From: Apium graveolens
Taxonomy: Eukaryota; Streptophyta; Magnoliopsida; Apiales; Apiaceae
Assembly (NCBI RefSeq): GCF_009905375.1
Contig: NC_133653.1
Coordinates: forward strand, 56,366,374-56,430,373
Direction: 5' to 3'
Length of the DNA: 64,000 nucleotides
In this document: piece by piece, positions 25,528-37,270 of the stretch
How positions within the stretch are numbered: the stretch's first letter is position 1
Layout of the letters: each line of letters starts with the position of its first letter
Translations under genes and position numbers: made by a program
The notes under the pieces: model-generated
Database searches by the model: none
Told to the model about the DNA's origin: nothing
The model's input: the letters and a program-made list of their open reading frames with translations, nothing else

Positions 25528-26090
25528 AACTTAGTGTTTGAATCCTCTCAATCATACACCTTTCCCACCAAAGACAGATTGTTGAGCAGGGTGAAAAATC
25601 TGTCATAGATGTCGGTGAGACTTTCATCAGGCTTGGCCTCAAAGTGTTCATATTCTTGAATCAGAACAGCCCTTCTGTTCTTCTTGATGGCCATGGTTCC
25701 TTGACATTGAGTTTCAAGAGCATCTCAGATCTCCTTGGCAGTCTTGTAGGCTATAACCCTATTTGACATCACAGAATCAAGACTGTTATGCAAAATGTTT
25801 CTTACCTTTGCATCTTTCAGCACAACTACTTTCTCTTCTGGTGTCCACTCACTCTTCTCTTTCAACTGGTAGTGTTCAGCCACAGTAGGAGTTGCAGGCA
25901 CCAATTTTGTTGGCATGTAGGGTCCATCATTAATTACGTCGAGATAGTCTAGATCTATAGCCTCCAGGTGAAAGAGTATTTTCACCTTCCATGTAGGATA
26001 TTCAGTCATTTTCAGAATGGGGATTTTAATAATTTCATACTTGTTCAGAGACATGTTTAGATCGCTTCTGATTGTAAATTTATCAGTGAA

Positions 26091-26101
26091 CTCTGATACC
26101 A
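26091..26101 (-). promoter_or_regulatory. primer-binding site of element A
   Basis: Minus-strand TGGTATCAGAG lies two bases inside the 5' LTR end. It is complementary to the 3' end of plant initiator-Met tRNA and primes minus-strand DNA synthesis. Confidence 0.88.
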
Positions 26102-26103
26102 AT

Positions 26104-26517
26104 TGTTGCCCAGTAAAGATACAATTATTTAAGGGGGTTGGATACAATTGTATAAATGCTTCGAACAAGTATAAAAATATAATAGTTCTTTATATTTTTG
26201 ATAAAAACTGTTACAAACTCTCTCAAGAAATACTGATGTTCTTGAGAGCTGCTAGGTTGTACAATGCTCGAATTTTTCACTATGTGATGATCTAAACTGT
26301 GTTTATATAATACACAGCTGCTACAAATCAGTCTAGGATATGCATTATCAATTTCTAACAGATAATGAAACATATCTCTAACTGAATATACAAAGTCCTA
26401 TCATTCAGAATGAACAGATATCCATCCCTCAAAATAAGGATCAAACTTAATCTTCACAACAAACTGTCTTCAGATACTGATGATGCATCAAATCCTGATG
26501 GCACATCAAATCCTGAT
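26104..26517 (-). mobile_element. element A 5' LTR (left part)
   Basis: Inner 414 bases of the 5' LTR, matching 12759-13190 in the 3' LTR. A minus-strand TATATAAAC box lies at about 26302-26310. The LTR is cut after CTGAT at 26517 by element C and resumes at 51995. Confidence 0.9.
26513..26517. repeat. target-site duplication of element C (CTGAT)
   Basis: CTGAT at 26513-26517 and again at 51990-51994 flank element C exactly. The sequence occurs once in the uninterrupted LTR of element A, inside AATCCTGATGACATC at about 13180-13194. Confidence 0.93.
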
Positions 26518-29467
26518 TGTGATGCCCTCAATCTCGGGGTTAGGAAATGAGGACCCACACACATTTAATCTAATAATTAAATAAGCATAAACCCCGATTA
26601 ACTACTAACAGGATCAAACAGGATAAAGTATGAGACAAGATTACAACTACCAACCATAAAATATAACTTACAACCCCAAAATAATATTAAATAAAAATAA
26701 TCGATTCCGGCTTGGAACCGACATATAACCCTTTGTATCTTTACATCCTTCTGGCTAAGCGCTTTCTCACTCAAAAACACTACTACCTGCTCTGGCAACC
26801 GGAAGCCCTCAACACGGTAGGGACCACCAGGTACGCTCTTGCGAGCAGAGCGCCTAAACCTGGCCATCTTCTTGATTAACTACCATGGTTAGATTAAAAC
26901 AAAACATATAAGTATAAAACTCAGCAAGTAACTATAAAGTAGTTCTACGATATAAAATCCACAATATACTTTACTAATCTCAGGGTATTCTACTTTATTT
27001 GTTCTAGGTGGCAGATTTCTATCTTTCGGGTTAAGAAAAGGGTTATGAAGGGAAAAAATGTAGGGCTTTCAAGGAACAAGGCTCAAAGCAGGATGAAAGC
27101 CGACATTCATCACAAATCATTAAAGGATCAGAACAGATTTTTCAGAAAGGAAAGCGGCAATATTTTCATTATATGGAATCAATTATTTGATCAACAGATT
27201 AAAATCAGGGTTCACGAGCTTTAAGCTTCGCAATATCACAATCAACTCTTTTCACAACAATATAAACCATTTTTAATTTTTAAAGAATCAATTTCTGAAT
27301 AGGAAGTTTCAATTCCTTTTTAAATAATCAATATAGAACCCTTGATTGGACCACTTTATCTTTTCATTTCATTATAATACGGGTGATCAGCCCGTACCGA
27401 CCTTCATCCGGTCTTTAAGGTACCATACGGCATAATTTCAGCCTTAAACTGGACTAGCCCCGCTACCCTCTTACAATGACTGGACTAGTCCCACTAGCCT
27501 CTTACGTCCAATCCAATCCATCAGGAATTCGTTTGGAAAACCTTGAGTTGGAAAAAGTAGGTTTTCTAAATTCATTTTATCATTACCAAGAATATGAAAT
27601 CATTCAGACTCTTTCAAGTCGAAACTCATTTTTAGATTCAATTTCAAGAATTCAAAGTTAAGGAAATGAATCAAGGATAAACAAGATGAAATTCTAGGGG
27701 TTTTGAATCAATGATAACAAGGTACTTAATTTACAAGAATCAGACTGTTCCAAGGATCAATAGGGGATATGGTGATCAAAGAATATGACATCATTACAAG
27801 GGGTTCGTAAAGGTAATTATAGGGTTTATAACAGTTCATGGAATAATAAATAAGTTGAACAAAAAAGATAGGTTACCAAAGGGTTGAATCAATAAGCTTA
27901 TCAGTAACAGTTTTACAATATCAAAGACATGGTATCTCAAATCGATATCATGGGTTCATCATTTTAACAGTTCAATACTCTACATGGTATGAACAACCTT
28001 CTCTCTATACCATTTACACAAGTAATTAGAGTTACTTTCCTGAATTCGCTTTCCTGTTTCACAAAGGTTGAACTACTGCCACCTAGTATACCTTTCCCTT
28101 TCCTAGCCTGAATGCCCTCACGTTCCGAATCTATAATCAAAACCAAAACCTCAGTTAGTTTCTCAACTCTCGAACCGGAACGTTAACTCAATACGATAGC
28201 TCGATTATACTTCTAACTCGAACTATACGAGTATAGCTTATATACACACATGCACATAGCACATAACATATTCTTTTCTCATAGCCTTTATATCTCTATA
28301 TATATACTCGATCACCAACTTATACTTGCTAAATCTTGACTATTCTCCAAATCAAACATTTATAACTCATACGAACACACAATTTCATTCATAGCTAATT
28401 ACTTACGACCATAACTATCACTTATAGCTTTTAAAATCAATCAACTCAGTTTCCCTTTTTTTTTATCCTTAATTCGAACCAAAACAACAATCCAACAAGC
28501 AAAATCAAAGATTTTAACATATAAGCACTCAATCATTCTTTCAATTACCAAAAATTAAGTTTTGACCTTTATTTCCTATGGCCTATTCGGACTTAACACT
28601 TATCACAATCAAGAATCAAATATGGAAAGCCCTTATTTGACATGCATCAAGTATATCATCCCAAACTAGTTTAATTTCATTCTTACAACTCATTTAAACT
28701 CATAATTCAAACGTAATTATGGATGATCATTCAATTTAACACTTAATTCAGCTTAATCGAGCAGAAACATTCGACATTTCCAAGAATCACAACATGCATG
28801 CATCAATTTGGACTATAACTCATTCTAATTACTCTACAATTTATAAAACAATCATCATTAAGTCATTCACGTCAACAAAATCAACATGATCTTCCAAAAA
28901 TATTAAGAGCCATTCGGCCTCTTCAAGAATTCCCACATGCAAACTCAATTTCAAACTTTTGTATCTTTAATCACACTAATCTCTTAACATTAAGCTAGAT
29001 TAACATTCATAATCAACAAGAATTAACTCATCAACTTGTAAACTAAAAAACCATTCGGCCTTTCAAAAGAAACCACATGCAAACACAAAATAATTGATTA
29101 AATACTAGAGCTCAGTGTTTAACATCATTGCTCACCACCGGTTCACCGGAGTTCATCACCGGTGGCGGTGGCATCACGGTGGTGCCCCCATTCGAGGGTT
29201 TCCAATCTTCAACCACCGATTTTCTCAAGTGATTACACACATGCAAGCACTCATCTTCACTTTAAATCATTCAAGAACCAAAGCCCTTTTATTTTCATGA
29301 AAGCCGAATTCAAAACCACCAAATCCAACTTTGGTTTTTCTCAAAAACTTGAAGATAGTGACATGCATGTATGTATATAGGTAGATATCACAAAATCTCA
29401 CAAAATCATGGTTCTATAACCAAAAAAGAGTGAAGAAGAAGTGAGGGATTGAAGAGAGAGTGTACCG
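26518..29467 (-). mobile_element. element C 3' LTR (left part)
   Basis: Plus-strand start TGTGATGCCCTCAATCTCGG is a form common at the outer edge of plant gypsy LTRs. It corresponds to 49437-50959 of the right LTR, except for a segment of about 1.4 kb (about 27313-28740) present only here. It contains no gene; short frames such as 26598-26867 recur in the other LTR but lack coding character. It is interrupted by element B after 29467. Confidence 0.9.
29463..29467. repeat. target-site duplication of element B (TACCG)
   Basis: TACCG at 29463-29467 and 42747-42751 flank element B. The homologous right LTR of element C at about 50958-50962 preserves the empty site, GTGTACCGAGAGTGAG, with a single TACCG. 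Confidence 0.96.
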
Positions 29468-30086
29468 TGTTAGATATATTTGATAATGTCATGGCTAATA
29501 TGTTTTATGTTTAGCTTTCAGATCTTACTTGAACAGGATAAATCAGTACTTAACTGTTGATCAGTACTTATACTGGAAGTCAGGACTTAAGGATATCAGT
29601 ACATATGTTATCAGGAGATAATCATCAGAAGATAGATATCAGAACTTAAGTGCTGAAGGACAATCAGATAAGGACAGTAGCTGATTAAAGGAAAGAAGAT
29701 CAAGATAAACATAAGAAGAGATATGCATGAAGAAGGAATTCTGTGAAGAATGAAATACTTGGAAGAAAAGATATCTGATTGATATATTTTAGGAAGCAGA
29801 ATTATATTCCATATCAATTAGCGATTATCTTGTAACTGTGTAGTATATAAACACAGATATAGGGTTTACACTATAAGTGTTATCATTATTAGAGAAGATT
29901 ATTCATTGTAACCCTAGCAGCTCTCGTGATATTTGTTCATCACTGAGAGGTAACAGTTCCATACTGTAACAGAGTTTATTGTTTCAACAAAGTTTGTTTT
30001 CTGTTACTTAAGTTCTTAAAGTTCGATTTGAGTGTACTATACACTGTATTCACCCCCTCTACAGTGTGTGTGTGTGTGACCTAACA
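29468..30086 (+). mobile_element. element B 5' LTR
   Basis: Starts TGTTAGATATATTTG and ends GACCTAACA. It carries four copies of ATCAGNACTTA-type motifs (reverse complement TAAGTNCTGAT) in the first 200 bases, a TATA box, and a GT dinucleotide run just before its end that is 4 bases longer than in the 3' LTR. Confidence 0.96.
29844..29851 (+). promoter_or_regulatory. TATA box of element B 5' LTR
   Basis: TATATAAA follows GTGTAG and precedes CACAGATATAGGG. The identical box is in the 3' LTR at 42508-42515. Expected to drive the full-length RNA. Confidence 0.75.
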
Positions 30087-30088
30087 AT

Positions 30089-30100
30089 TGGTATCAGAGC
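30089..30100 (+). promoter_or_regulatory. primer-binding site of element B
   Basis: TGGTATCAGAGC begins two bases after the 5' LTR end. It is complementary to the 3' end of plant initiator-Met tRNA. Confidence 0.95.
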
Positions 30101-30142
30101 CTATCTGTTAACATACATACAGTTAAAGATCCAAACACAATC

Positions 30143-32458
30143 ATGTCGGACACAGAAACTCCAACTAAGCCTACCAAAACTGAGGAACCACCAAAGACAT
30201 AAATTCAGAGTCGGTATGAGACCATCAGAGTTCCCATACTGAGACCATCTGAATATCCCATATGGAAGGTAAGGATGACCATGTTCCTGGAAACAACAGA
30301 TCCAGAATACCTTGATAGAATCAAGGAAGGCCCTCACAAACCAACCAAACTCGCAGTTGCAGTTGCAGGTGAAGCAGTAAAGACCGTACCAAAGGAGAAG
30401 AGTGATTATACTGCTGAAGACATAGCATCAATTGCTAAGGATGCTAAGGTACGACACTTACTGCATAGTGCCATTGATAATGTAATGTCAAACAGGGTAA
30501 TCAACTGCAAGACTGCTAAGGAGATATGGGATGCTCTGGAAACAAGGTGTCAGGGAACTGACACAATTAAGAAGAACAGGAAGACAATACTCACTCAAGA
30601 GTATGAACACTTTGACTCAAAGACTAATGAGTCATTGAATGATTTATATGATAGATTTGTCAAACTTTTGAATGATTTGTCATTGGTTAATAAAGAGTAT
30701 GATATTGAAGATTCAAACCTTAAGTTCCTGTTAGCTCTTCCTGAATGCTGGGATTTGAAGGCAACGACAATAAGAGACAACTACAATCTTGATGAAACAA
30801 CTCTTGATGAAATCTATGGAATGCTCAAGACTCATGAGCTGGAGATGGAACAAAGAAGCAAGAGGAAAGGAGGAAAGTCAAGGACAGTTGCTCTTAAGGC
30901 TGAAGAAGAATTCCCCAAAGCAGCTTCCTCAAAGAAAGATAAGGGTAAAGCTCTTTTCATAAAGTCTGATACTGAGTCATCAAGTTCTGAGAGTGATGAT
31001 GACTTAGATTCTGAAAGCTTGCCTGAGACTGATGCTGATGAGGAGATGATGAAGCTGTGTGCTCTTATGGTGAAAGGAATCACAAAGATTGCATACAGGA
31101 AGTTCAGGAAGGGAAAGAAGTTTTCCAGGAAAGGCATAAGTTCTGATAAGAAGAATTTCAGAAGATCTGAAGGCAGAGGAGGAAAGTCTGACAGAGGAGA
31201 TTACACCAATGTTAAATGCTATAACTGTGGAGAGAAAGGCCACATATCTCCTGACTGCAAGAAGGTAAAGGGTGACAAAGGCAAGGCTCTTGTCATAAAG
31301 CAGAAAAGCTGGACAGACACCTCAGACTCTGAAAGTGAGGAAAACTATGCATTGATGGCAAATGCTGATAAAGAAAGTGCTGAGAGCAGTTCTGAAGCTG
31401 CTGAAACAAAGGTACCTCAGACTACTTATGCTTTTCATACTGATGATATTAATGAGTTGAGAAGATATCTTAAAACCATGTTTGTTAGCTATAGAGATCA
31501 AACTTTAACATGTGAAAGATTAACTTCTGAAAATCTTGCATTTAAGAAAAGAAATGATTTCTTAGAAAAAGAGTTAGTCATGTTCCATCAAACTTAGAAG
31601 GATAGAGATGATGCTTTTTATGTTAGGAATGAAGTGCTAAAATTAAATGAATCTCTAAAAACTGAGTTAGAAAAGGAAAGAAAGATTATCAGGACTTGGA
31701 CTAACTCTGGCAAAACAACTCAATATTTGCTAAGTAGTGGAAACTGGAAATAGGGCTTAGGTTATGGAGAAGATAAGAAAGATAAGGGAACTGAAGAAAT
31801 TAAGTCTGTTGATAAACAAAAGCCAAAGTTAAAACCTGTTAAGTTTGTAACTGTAAAGTCTGAAAATGAAAAATCAGAAGTCACAAAGAAAGTAACTTCT
31901 GATAAACTAAAACAGGAAAAGACAGCTGAAGTGAACATAGGCTTAATGACAAAGAAGCAGCTTAAGCATAAGCTGAAAGATGTCAAGAATGCAAACAAGG
32001 TAAAATCACCTAGGAAAAATAGGAATGGAAAGGAAGGTGTGAATAAAAGCAATGATTATAAACCTGTTCCTGATGCTCCTAGGAAAACATGTCATAACTG
32101 TGGAAGTTCTAACCATCTGGCTTCTTTTTGCAGGAAGAATAAGAATATTAACTCCTTACCTTCAAAATCAGGAGTTAAGAGTCAGTCTGTTAGATACAAA
32201 CCACAAAATCCTTGTTTTCATTGTGGTAGTTTATGGCATTCCATTTATACTTGTAAGGAATATCATAGTTTGTACTATGATTATTATCAAATAAAACCTT
32301 CTTTGAAGAAAGTTTCCATTATTCCTTCTAGTGTAAATTCTGATTCAAAGTCTGATAGTGTAAGTTCTGATAAGAAAAATGTTAACATAAACTCTGATGC
32401 TAAATCCGCTGCAAATGTTAACAAACTTAATAAGGCCAAAGGATCCAAGCAAGTCTAG
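30143..32458 (+). pseudogene. element B gag, with premature stops
   Basis: Start at ATG 30143 (MSDTETPTK), 43 bases after the primer site. TAA at 30200 stops it at codon 20. The same frame then runs on with YPIWKVRMTMFLE, KTAKEIWDALE and an LPECWDL capsid segment, and reaches zinc knuckle 1 (CYNCGEKGHISPDC, 31218). A long coiled-coil segment follows (about 31440-31720) with TAG at 31595 and 31751. Then come knuckle 2 (CHNCGSSNHLASFC, 32093) and knuckle 3 (CFHCGSLWHSIYTC, 32215). TAG at 32456 replaces the Trp seen in element A. The stretch is one frame throughout. Gag would form the particle and bind RNA. Three knuckles divided by a coiled coil is unusual for copia. Confidence 0.88.
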
Positions 32459-32497
32459 GTCCTTAAAACTAATAATTAGTGGTCTTTGTGATTGCAG
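32456..32497 (+). promoter_or_regulatory. gag-pol junction with two stops and a splice-acceptor-like end
   Basis: Between gag and pol, in frame, lie TAG (32477) and TGA (32489), then TTGCAG|GG. Element A has TAA and TGA at the matching places, then CTGCAG|GG. A CTAAT branch-like sequence precedes both. This fits either a spliced gag-pol message or a termination-control site. Confidence 0.5.
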
Positions 32498-35400
32498 GGC
32501 AACAGGAAAAATATTCTAGTTCTGGACAGTGGATGTTCAGGACATATGACTGGAAATAAAGCCCTGCTATCAGACTTTGTGGAGAAAGCTGGCCCAAGTG
32601 TTTTTTATGGAGATGGCAACATTGGAAAAACATTGGGATATGGCAATATCAATCTTGGAAATGTCATAATTAAACAAGTAGCTCTAGTCTCAGGACTTAA
32701 ACACAACCTACTGAGTATAAGTCAAATCTGTGACAGAGGTTATCATGTTGATTTCTTTGAAGAACACTGTGAAATTGTGAGTAAATCTAAAGGCAAAGTT
32801 GTTCTGAAAGGATACAGGCGTGGTAACATTTATGAAGCTAAGCTTTCAACAAGTACTGATGGTTCCGCAATCTGTCTAATGAGTAGAACATCAATTGAAG
32901 AAAGCTGGAATTGGCATAAGAAACTCTCTCATTTAAATTTCAACAATATAAATGAACTGGTCAAGAAAGATCTTGTGAGAGGATTGCCAAACACAGTATT
33001 TGCTCCTGATGGTCTTTGTGATTCATGTCAGAAAGCCAAACAAAGAAAATCTTCATTCAAGAGCAAGACTGAATCATCAATTCTTGAGCCTTATCATCTA
33101 CTACATGTTGATCTATTTGGTCCAGTAAATGTCATGTCTATTGCAAAGAAGAAGTATGCGTTGGTCATAGTGGATGAGTTCACCAGATACACTTGGGTGT
33201 ATTTCTTGCACACAAAAAGTGAAACTGCATCTATCTTTATTGATCATGTCAAACAGCTGGATAAAATGGTCAAAGATTCTGTGAAAATTTTAAGGAGTGA
33301 TAATGGCACTGAGTTCAAGAACTTGATAATGGAAGAGTTCTGCAAAAGCCATGGAATAAAGCAGGAATTTTCTGCTCCTTGAACTCCACAGCAATGGAGT
33401 TGTTGAAAGGAAGAATAGAACTCTCATTGAAGCTGCACGTACAATGCTTGAAGAAGCAAAGCTTCCAACCTATTTCTGGGCTGAAGCTGTGCAGACTGCT
33501 TGTTTTACTCAAAATGCAACACTCATTAACAAGCATGGAAAAACACCATATGAGATGGTGAAGAAAAAGAAGCCAAATCTGAAATATTTTCATGTATTTG
33601 GATGCAAGTGTTTTATTCTCAAGACTCATCCTGAACAGCTATCAAAGTTTGATCTAAAAGCTGATGAAGGAATCTTTGTTGGATATCCACTTTCCACAAA
33701 AGCCTTCAGAGTCTATAATTTGAGAACAAAAGTGGTCATGGAATCTATCAATGTCTCTTTTGATGACAAAAAGATTACTGGTCTTGAAGATTTCATTGAC
33801 CATGATCAGCTGAGATTGGAAAATGAAGACTCAAATTCTGATACAGAAAATCCTGACAGTCTAAGTCCTGATACTGTAAACTCTGATGGATTAAACTCTG
33901 ATGTTATTGAAACTATGGAGACTACGTCAAAGGAAGATGCACCTATGCAGGGGGAGCATACTCAAGATCCTACCACATCTCAAGAAACATCAGAACATGC
34001 ATCTGGCTCTTCAAGTTCTGATTCGTCAAGTTCTGATAAGCCAAGTTCTGATAGTGCTGAAAATTTAAATACTGAAGAATCCAACTCAGAGAGCATAATT
34101 TCAGGGGGAGCATCAGAAAATGAAAATGAAAATAGCATGGATAATGGGGGAGCATCCAGTTCTAGAGAAAACCTTCCATCTGCAAGGAAGTGGACAAAAT
34201 CACATACACCTGATTTGATAATTGGAAATCCTGATGCAGGTGTCAGAACTAGAACAGGTACTTCAAATGAATGTCTCTACAATTCTTTTCTCTCTCAGAC
34301 TGAGCCAAAGAAAGTTGAAGAAGCTCTTCAAGATGCTGATTGGGTGCAAGCAATGCAGGAAGAGTTGAATGAATTTGAAAGAAACAAAGTCTGGACCCTA
34401 GTGCCAAGACCAAAGAATAGATCTGTTGTTGGTACAAAGTGGGTATTCAGAAACAAAACTGACAGTGATGGCATAATTACAAGGAATAAGGCAAGGCTGG
34501 TTGCAAAAGAATATTCTCAACAGGAGGGAATTGATTATGATGAAACATTTGCACCAGTTGCTAGGTTAGAAGCCATTAGGATATTCTTGGCTTATGCTGC
34601 TCACAAAAAGTTTACTGTCTTTCAAATGAATGTGAAAAGTGCTTTTCTCAATGGAGAATTGGAGGAGGAGGTATATGTTGAACAACCTCCAGGTTTTGTA
34701 GATACCAAACATCCAGATTATGTCTACTGGATTGATAAAGCACTTTATGGACTTAAGCAAGCTCCTAGAGCATGGTATGAGACTTTAGCTCAGTTTCTTC
34801 TGGAACGTGGATTCAACAGAGGGACAATAGACAAAATACTATTCTACCTCAACCATGGAAAGGACTTACTTCTGGTCCAGATTTATGTTGATGATATCAT
34901 TTTTGGATCTACAAATGACAAACTTTGCAAAAAGTTTGCCAAGCTAATGCAGTCAAGATATCAGATGAGTATGATGGGGGAACTTAGCTATTTTCTGGGC
35001 CTTCAAGTCAAGCAGAATGAGGAAGGCACTTTTATTTGTCAAACCAAGTACACCATAAACTTGCTGAAGAAATTTGGAATGCAAGATTGTTCAAGTGCAT
35101 CCACTCCAATGGCCACTGCAACAAAACTGGATAAGGATACTGGTAAATCAGTAGATATTACTGAATACAGAGGTATGATTGGCTCTCTACTCTATCTAAC
35201 TGCTAGTAGACCTGATATCATGTATGCTACCTGTCTTTGTGCAAGATTTCAAGCAGATCCAAGAGAACCTCACTTAACAGCTGTAAAAAGAATCTTTAAG
35301 TATCTTAAAGCAACAGCTGCTCTGGGATTATGGTATCCTAGAGAATCAGATTTTAAACTAATAGGTTACTCAGATGCAAATTTTGCAGGTTGCAAAATTG

Positions 35401-35840
35401 ACAGGAAAAGCACAAGTGGAAGCTGCCAATTTCTTGGAGGCAGATTGGTTTCTTGGTACAACAAGAAACAAAAGTCAATTTCCACATCAACTGCAGAAGC
35501 AGCGTATATTGCTACAGGAAGCTGTTGTACACAGATTCTTTGGATGAAGAATCAGTTACTGGATTATGGGTTAACATATTTCAAAATCCCTATTTACTGT
35601 GATAATCAAAGTGCTATTGCTATGACAGGTAATCCAGTTCAACACTCAATGACAAAGCACATCAGCATCAGGTACCACTTCATCAGGGAACATGTGGATG
35701 AAGGTACAGAGGAATTGCATTTTGTTCCCACAGATCAACAACTAGCAGATATCTTCACAAAACCACTGTGTGAAGCTACTTTTACAAGATTGGTAAATGA
35801 ACTTGGAATGGTTTCAGGTTCTTTCTCTAAATCTGCTTAG
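32498..35840 (+). pseudogene. element B pol (copia), broken
   Basis: In frame with gag, beginning GNRKN. Protease LDSGCSGHMTG (32522). GAG-pre-integrase zinc region WHKKLSHLNF ... CDSCQKAK (32910-33050). Integrase HVDLFGPVNVMS (33107) and RSDNGTEF (33295). TGA at 33380 and a 2-base loss just after it shift the frame before the last integrase acidic residue. From 33444 the frame is open to 35840: integrase end, Ser/Asp-rich spacer, RT with [19 protein letters not shown] (34884-34895), RNase H with CDNQSAI and [10 protein letters not shown] motif A reads QMNVKSAFL: Asn (34629-34631) stands where the catalytic Asp belongs and is present in element A. Not functional as read. Confidence 0.93.
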
Positions 35841-37189
35841 TCTTGTTTTGTGTTATCAGACTTTATGCTCAGTATTTACAGAATTAATCTCATTGTGTAT
35901 TCTGTGCTTAATTGGTAAATGTCTTTAAGTACTGACTGTTGTCTGATATATGTTTCTAAACTCTGATAAGTGATATGTCTGTTCAAGTACCTATTCAATC
36001 CTATGAGGATAACTGTGCTAGATACTGACCTAGTAGTCTTCAATAAACAAATGATTCCATGTAAGAAGTAATTATTTTAGTGGAAATCTTATGACACTAG
36101 CAAATTCTGATAATTGAGCTTAGTTAAGTTTACTTTGTATATCTTATTACTAAGTCACAAATTAGAATAATGCTACTCATCTGTTAAGTTCTGATACTAG
36201 TAAAACTGCTGAATGTACTAAGTGCTGATAAACCTCACTTATCAAAAGAAAAAGCAAAAAGATCAAAGAATAAAATCAGGTACTCCTTTGAGATCTAGAG
36301 TAAAAATGTGGAAGGGACGACCCAAGTGCATTGCTGGTATTAAGTAAATATGCATTAGAAAAGCAAAATATTTTCTTGGTGACTTTTCACACTCTATGAT
36401 TACTAGAGAAATACTCTGATAATAGCATAAATTCTGATAAACAGTCGTGACTCACTTACACTGAGAAGCCACTGTAAAATAGAATTTCAAAAGATGCATA
36501 AAATTAGCACAAAACAGTTGAGGTGGACTCAAGCATGAACTCATTCATCAGTAGGTTTCAGGACAATGACAGGTCTTTAGCAAAATTTTAGTTATGCTTT
36601 ATTTCTAAGATGTACTGAAGTGAATCAGACTTTACTCTTTGTCTGTTATTTAGCTTAATGCACACACTAATCACTCCATTTGAATGATGAAAATTTCTGT
36701 GATGGTCTATGTTATTTTAGATAAACAGTCATTGTGTCATTATTGCACAAATTCTGAGGACAAGTTCTAGTTACACGTTCTGATGATTAAGTTCTGAAGT
36801 CTATAACTCAGAACTTGTATGAGGATTTACTAAGATGGGCATTCCTTTTTCGAGTTAAGAAATTATGTTCTGATGACTGTTAAGTTCTGGTATAGGTCTA
36901 AGTTCTGATTTCTCAGTCTAATTCTTTACTTGGCTTATCTGTGAATATAATTTGATAACAGTCTCAGTTCGAACTAGAATATTTTGAAGTGGAAGATTAA
37001 TAGTCACTATGATTAGGATTAATGGTATTCGTCCTTGAACAGTCCACTATTTCTTGTTTCTTGTGCGTTTTAAACCTTGATTCCTCTTTCCAATGAATGT
37101 TATTCTTTTTCAAAGTCTAGGGAGACGAGGTAGAATTAATTCTACCTGTCAGCATTCAATTTCTTTGCGTCTCCTGGCATTCTCTTGCC
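35841..37189 (+). other. element B spacer between pol and ORF-X
   Basis: About 1.35 kb without a coding frame, against 0.39 kb in element A. It is scattered with AAGTTCTGAT-type motifs (for example near 36186, 36776, 36867 and 36900) on the plus strand. It may hold the terminator of the gag-pol message and the control region for ORF-X; no specific site besides the TATA box is recognisable. Confidence 0.5.
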
Positions 37190-37196
37190 TATATAA
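37190..37196 (+). promoter_or_regulatory. internal TATA box upstream of ORF-X
   Basis: TATATAA in TTGCCTATATAAGCAACC, 81 bases before the ORF-X ATG. It is followed by a C/A-rich stretch typical of a plant transcription start and short leader (CACTTCACATCAGCC). A counterpart is in element A at 19163-19170. It suggests ORF-X has its own promoter apart from the LTR. Confidence 0.6.
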
Positions 37197-37270
37197 GCAA
37201 CCACTTCACATCAGCCTTCCCATCACACTTTTATCACAAACTCACTCTCGTTTTTCACTTATCATCACAA

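Larger units (their letters stand above)
22782..26054 (-). pseudogene. element A gag, broken
   Basis: Start chosen at the ATG 26054 (MSLNKYEI), 37 bases inside the primer-binding site. Capsid-type motifs YPTWKVKILFHLEAID and SNRVIAYKTAKEI align with element B's gag. The Trp codon after AKEI is TGA (25722). The frame is then interrupted by solo LTR G (24519-25527), next to a gap of about 30 codons relative to B. It resumes at TLDEVYDMLRTYDLEV. The first zinc knuckle is degenerate (CYNGDEPGHFVIEC). A coiled-coil segment follows (23929-23654), then knuckles CFNCGNTNHLAIDC and CFHCGSS. The frame ends in WVLK and an in-frame TAA and TGA before pol. Confidence 0.82.
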
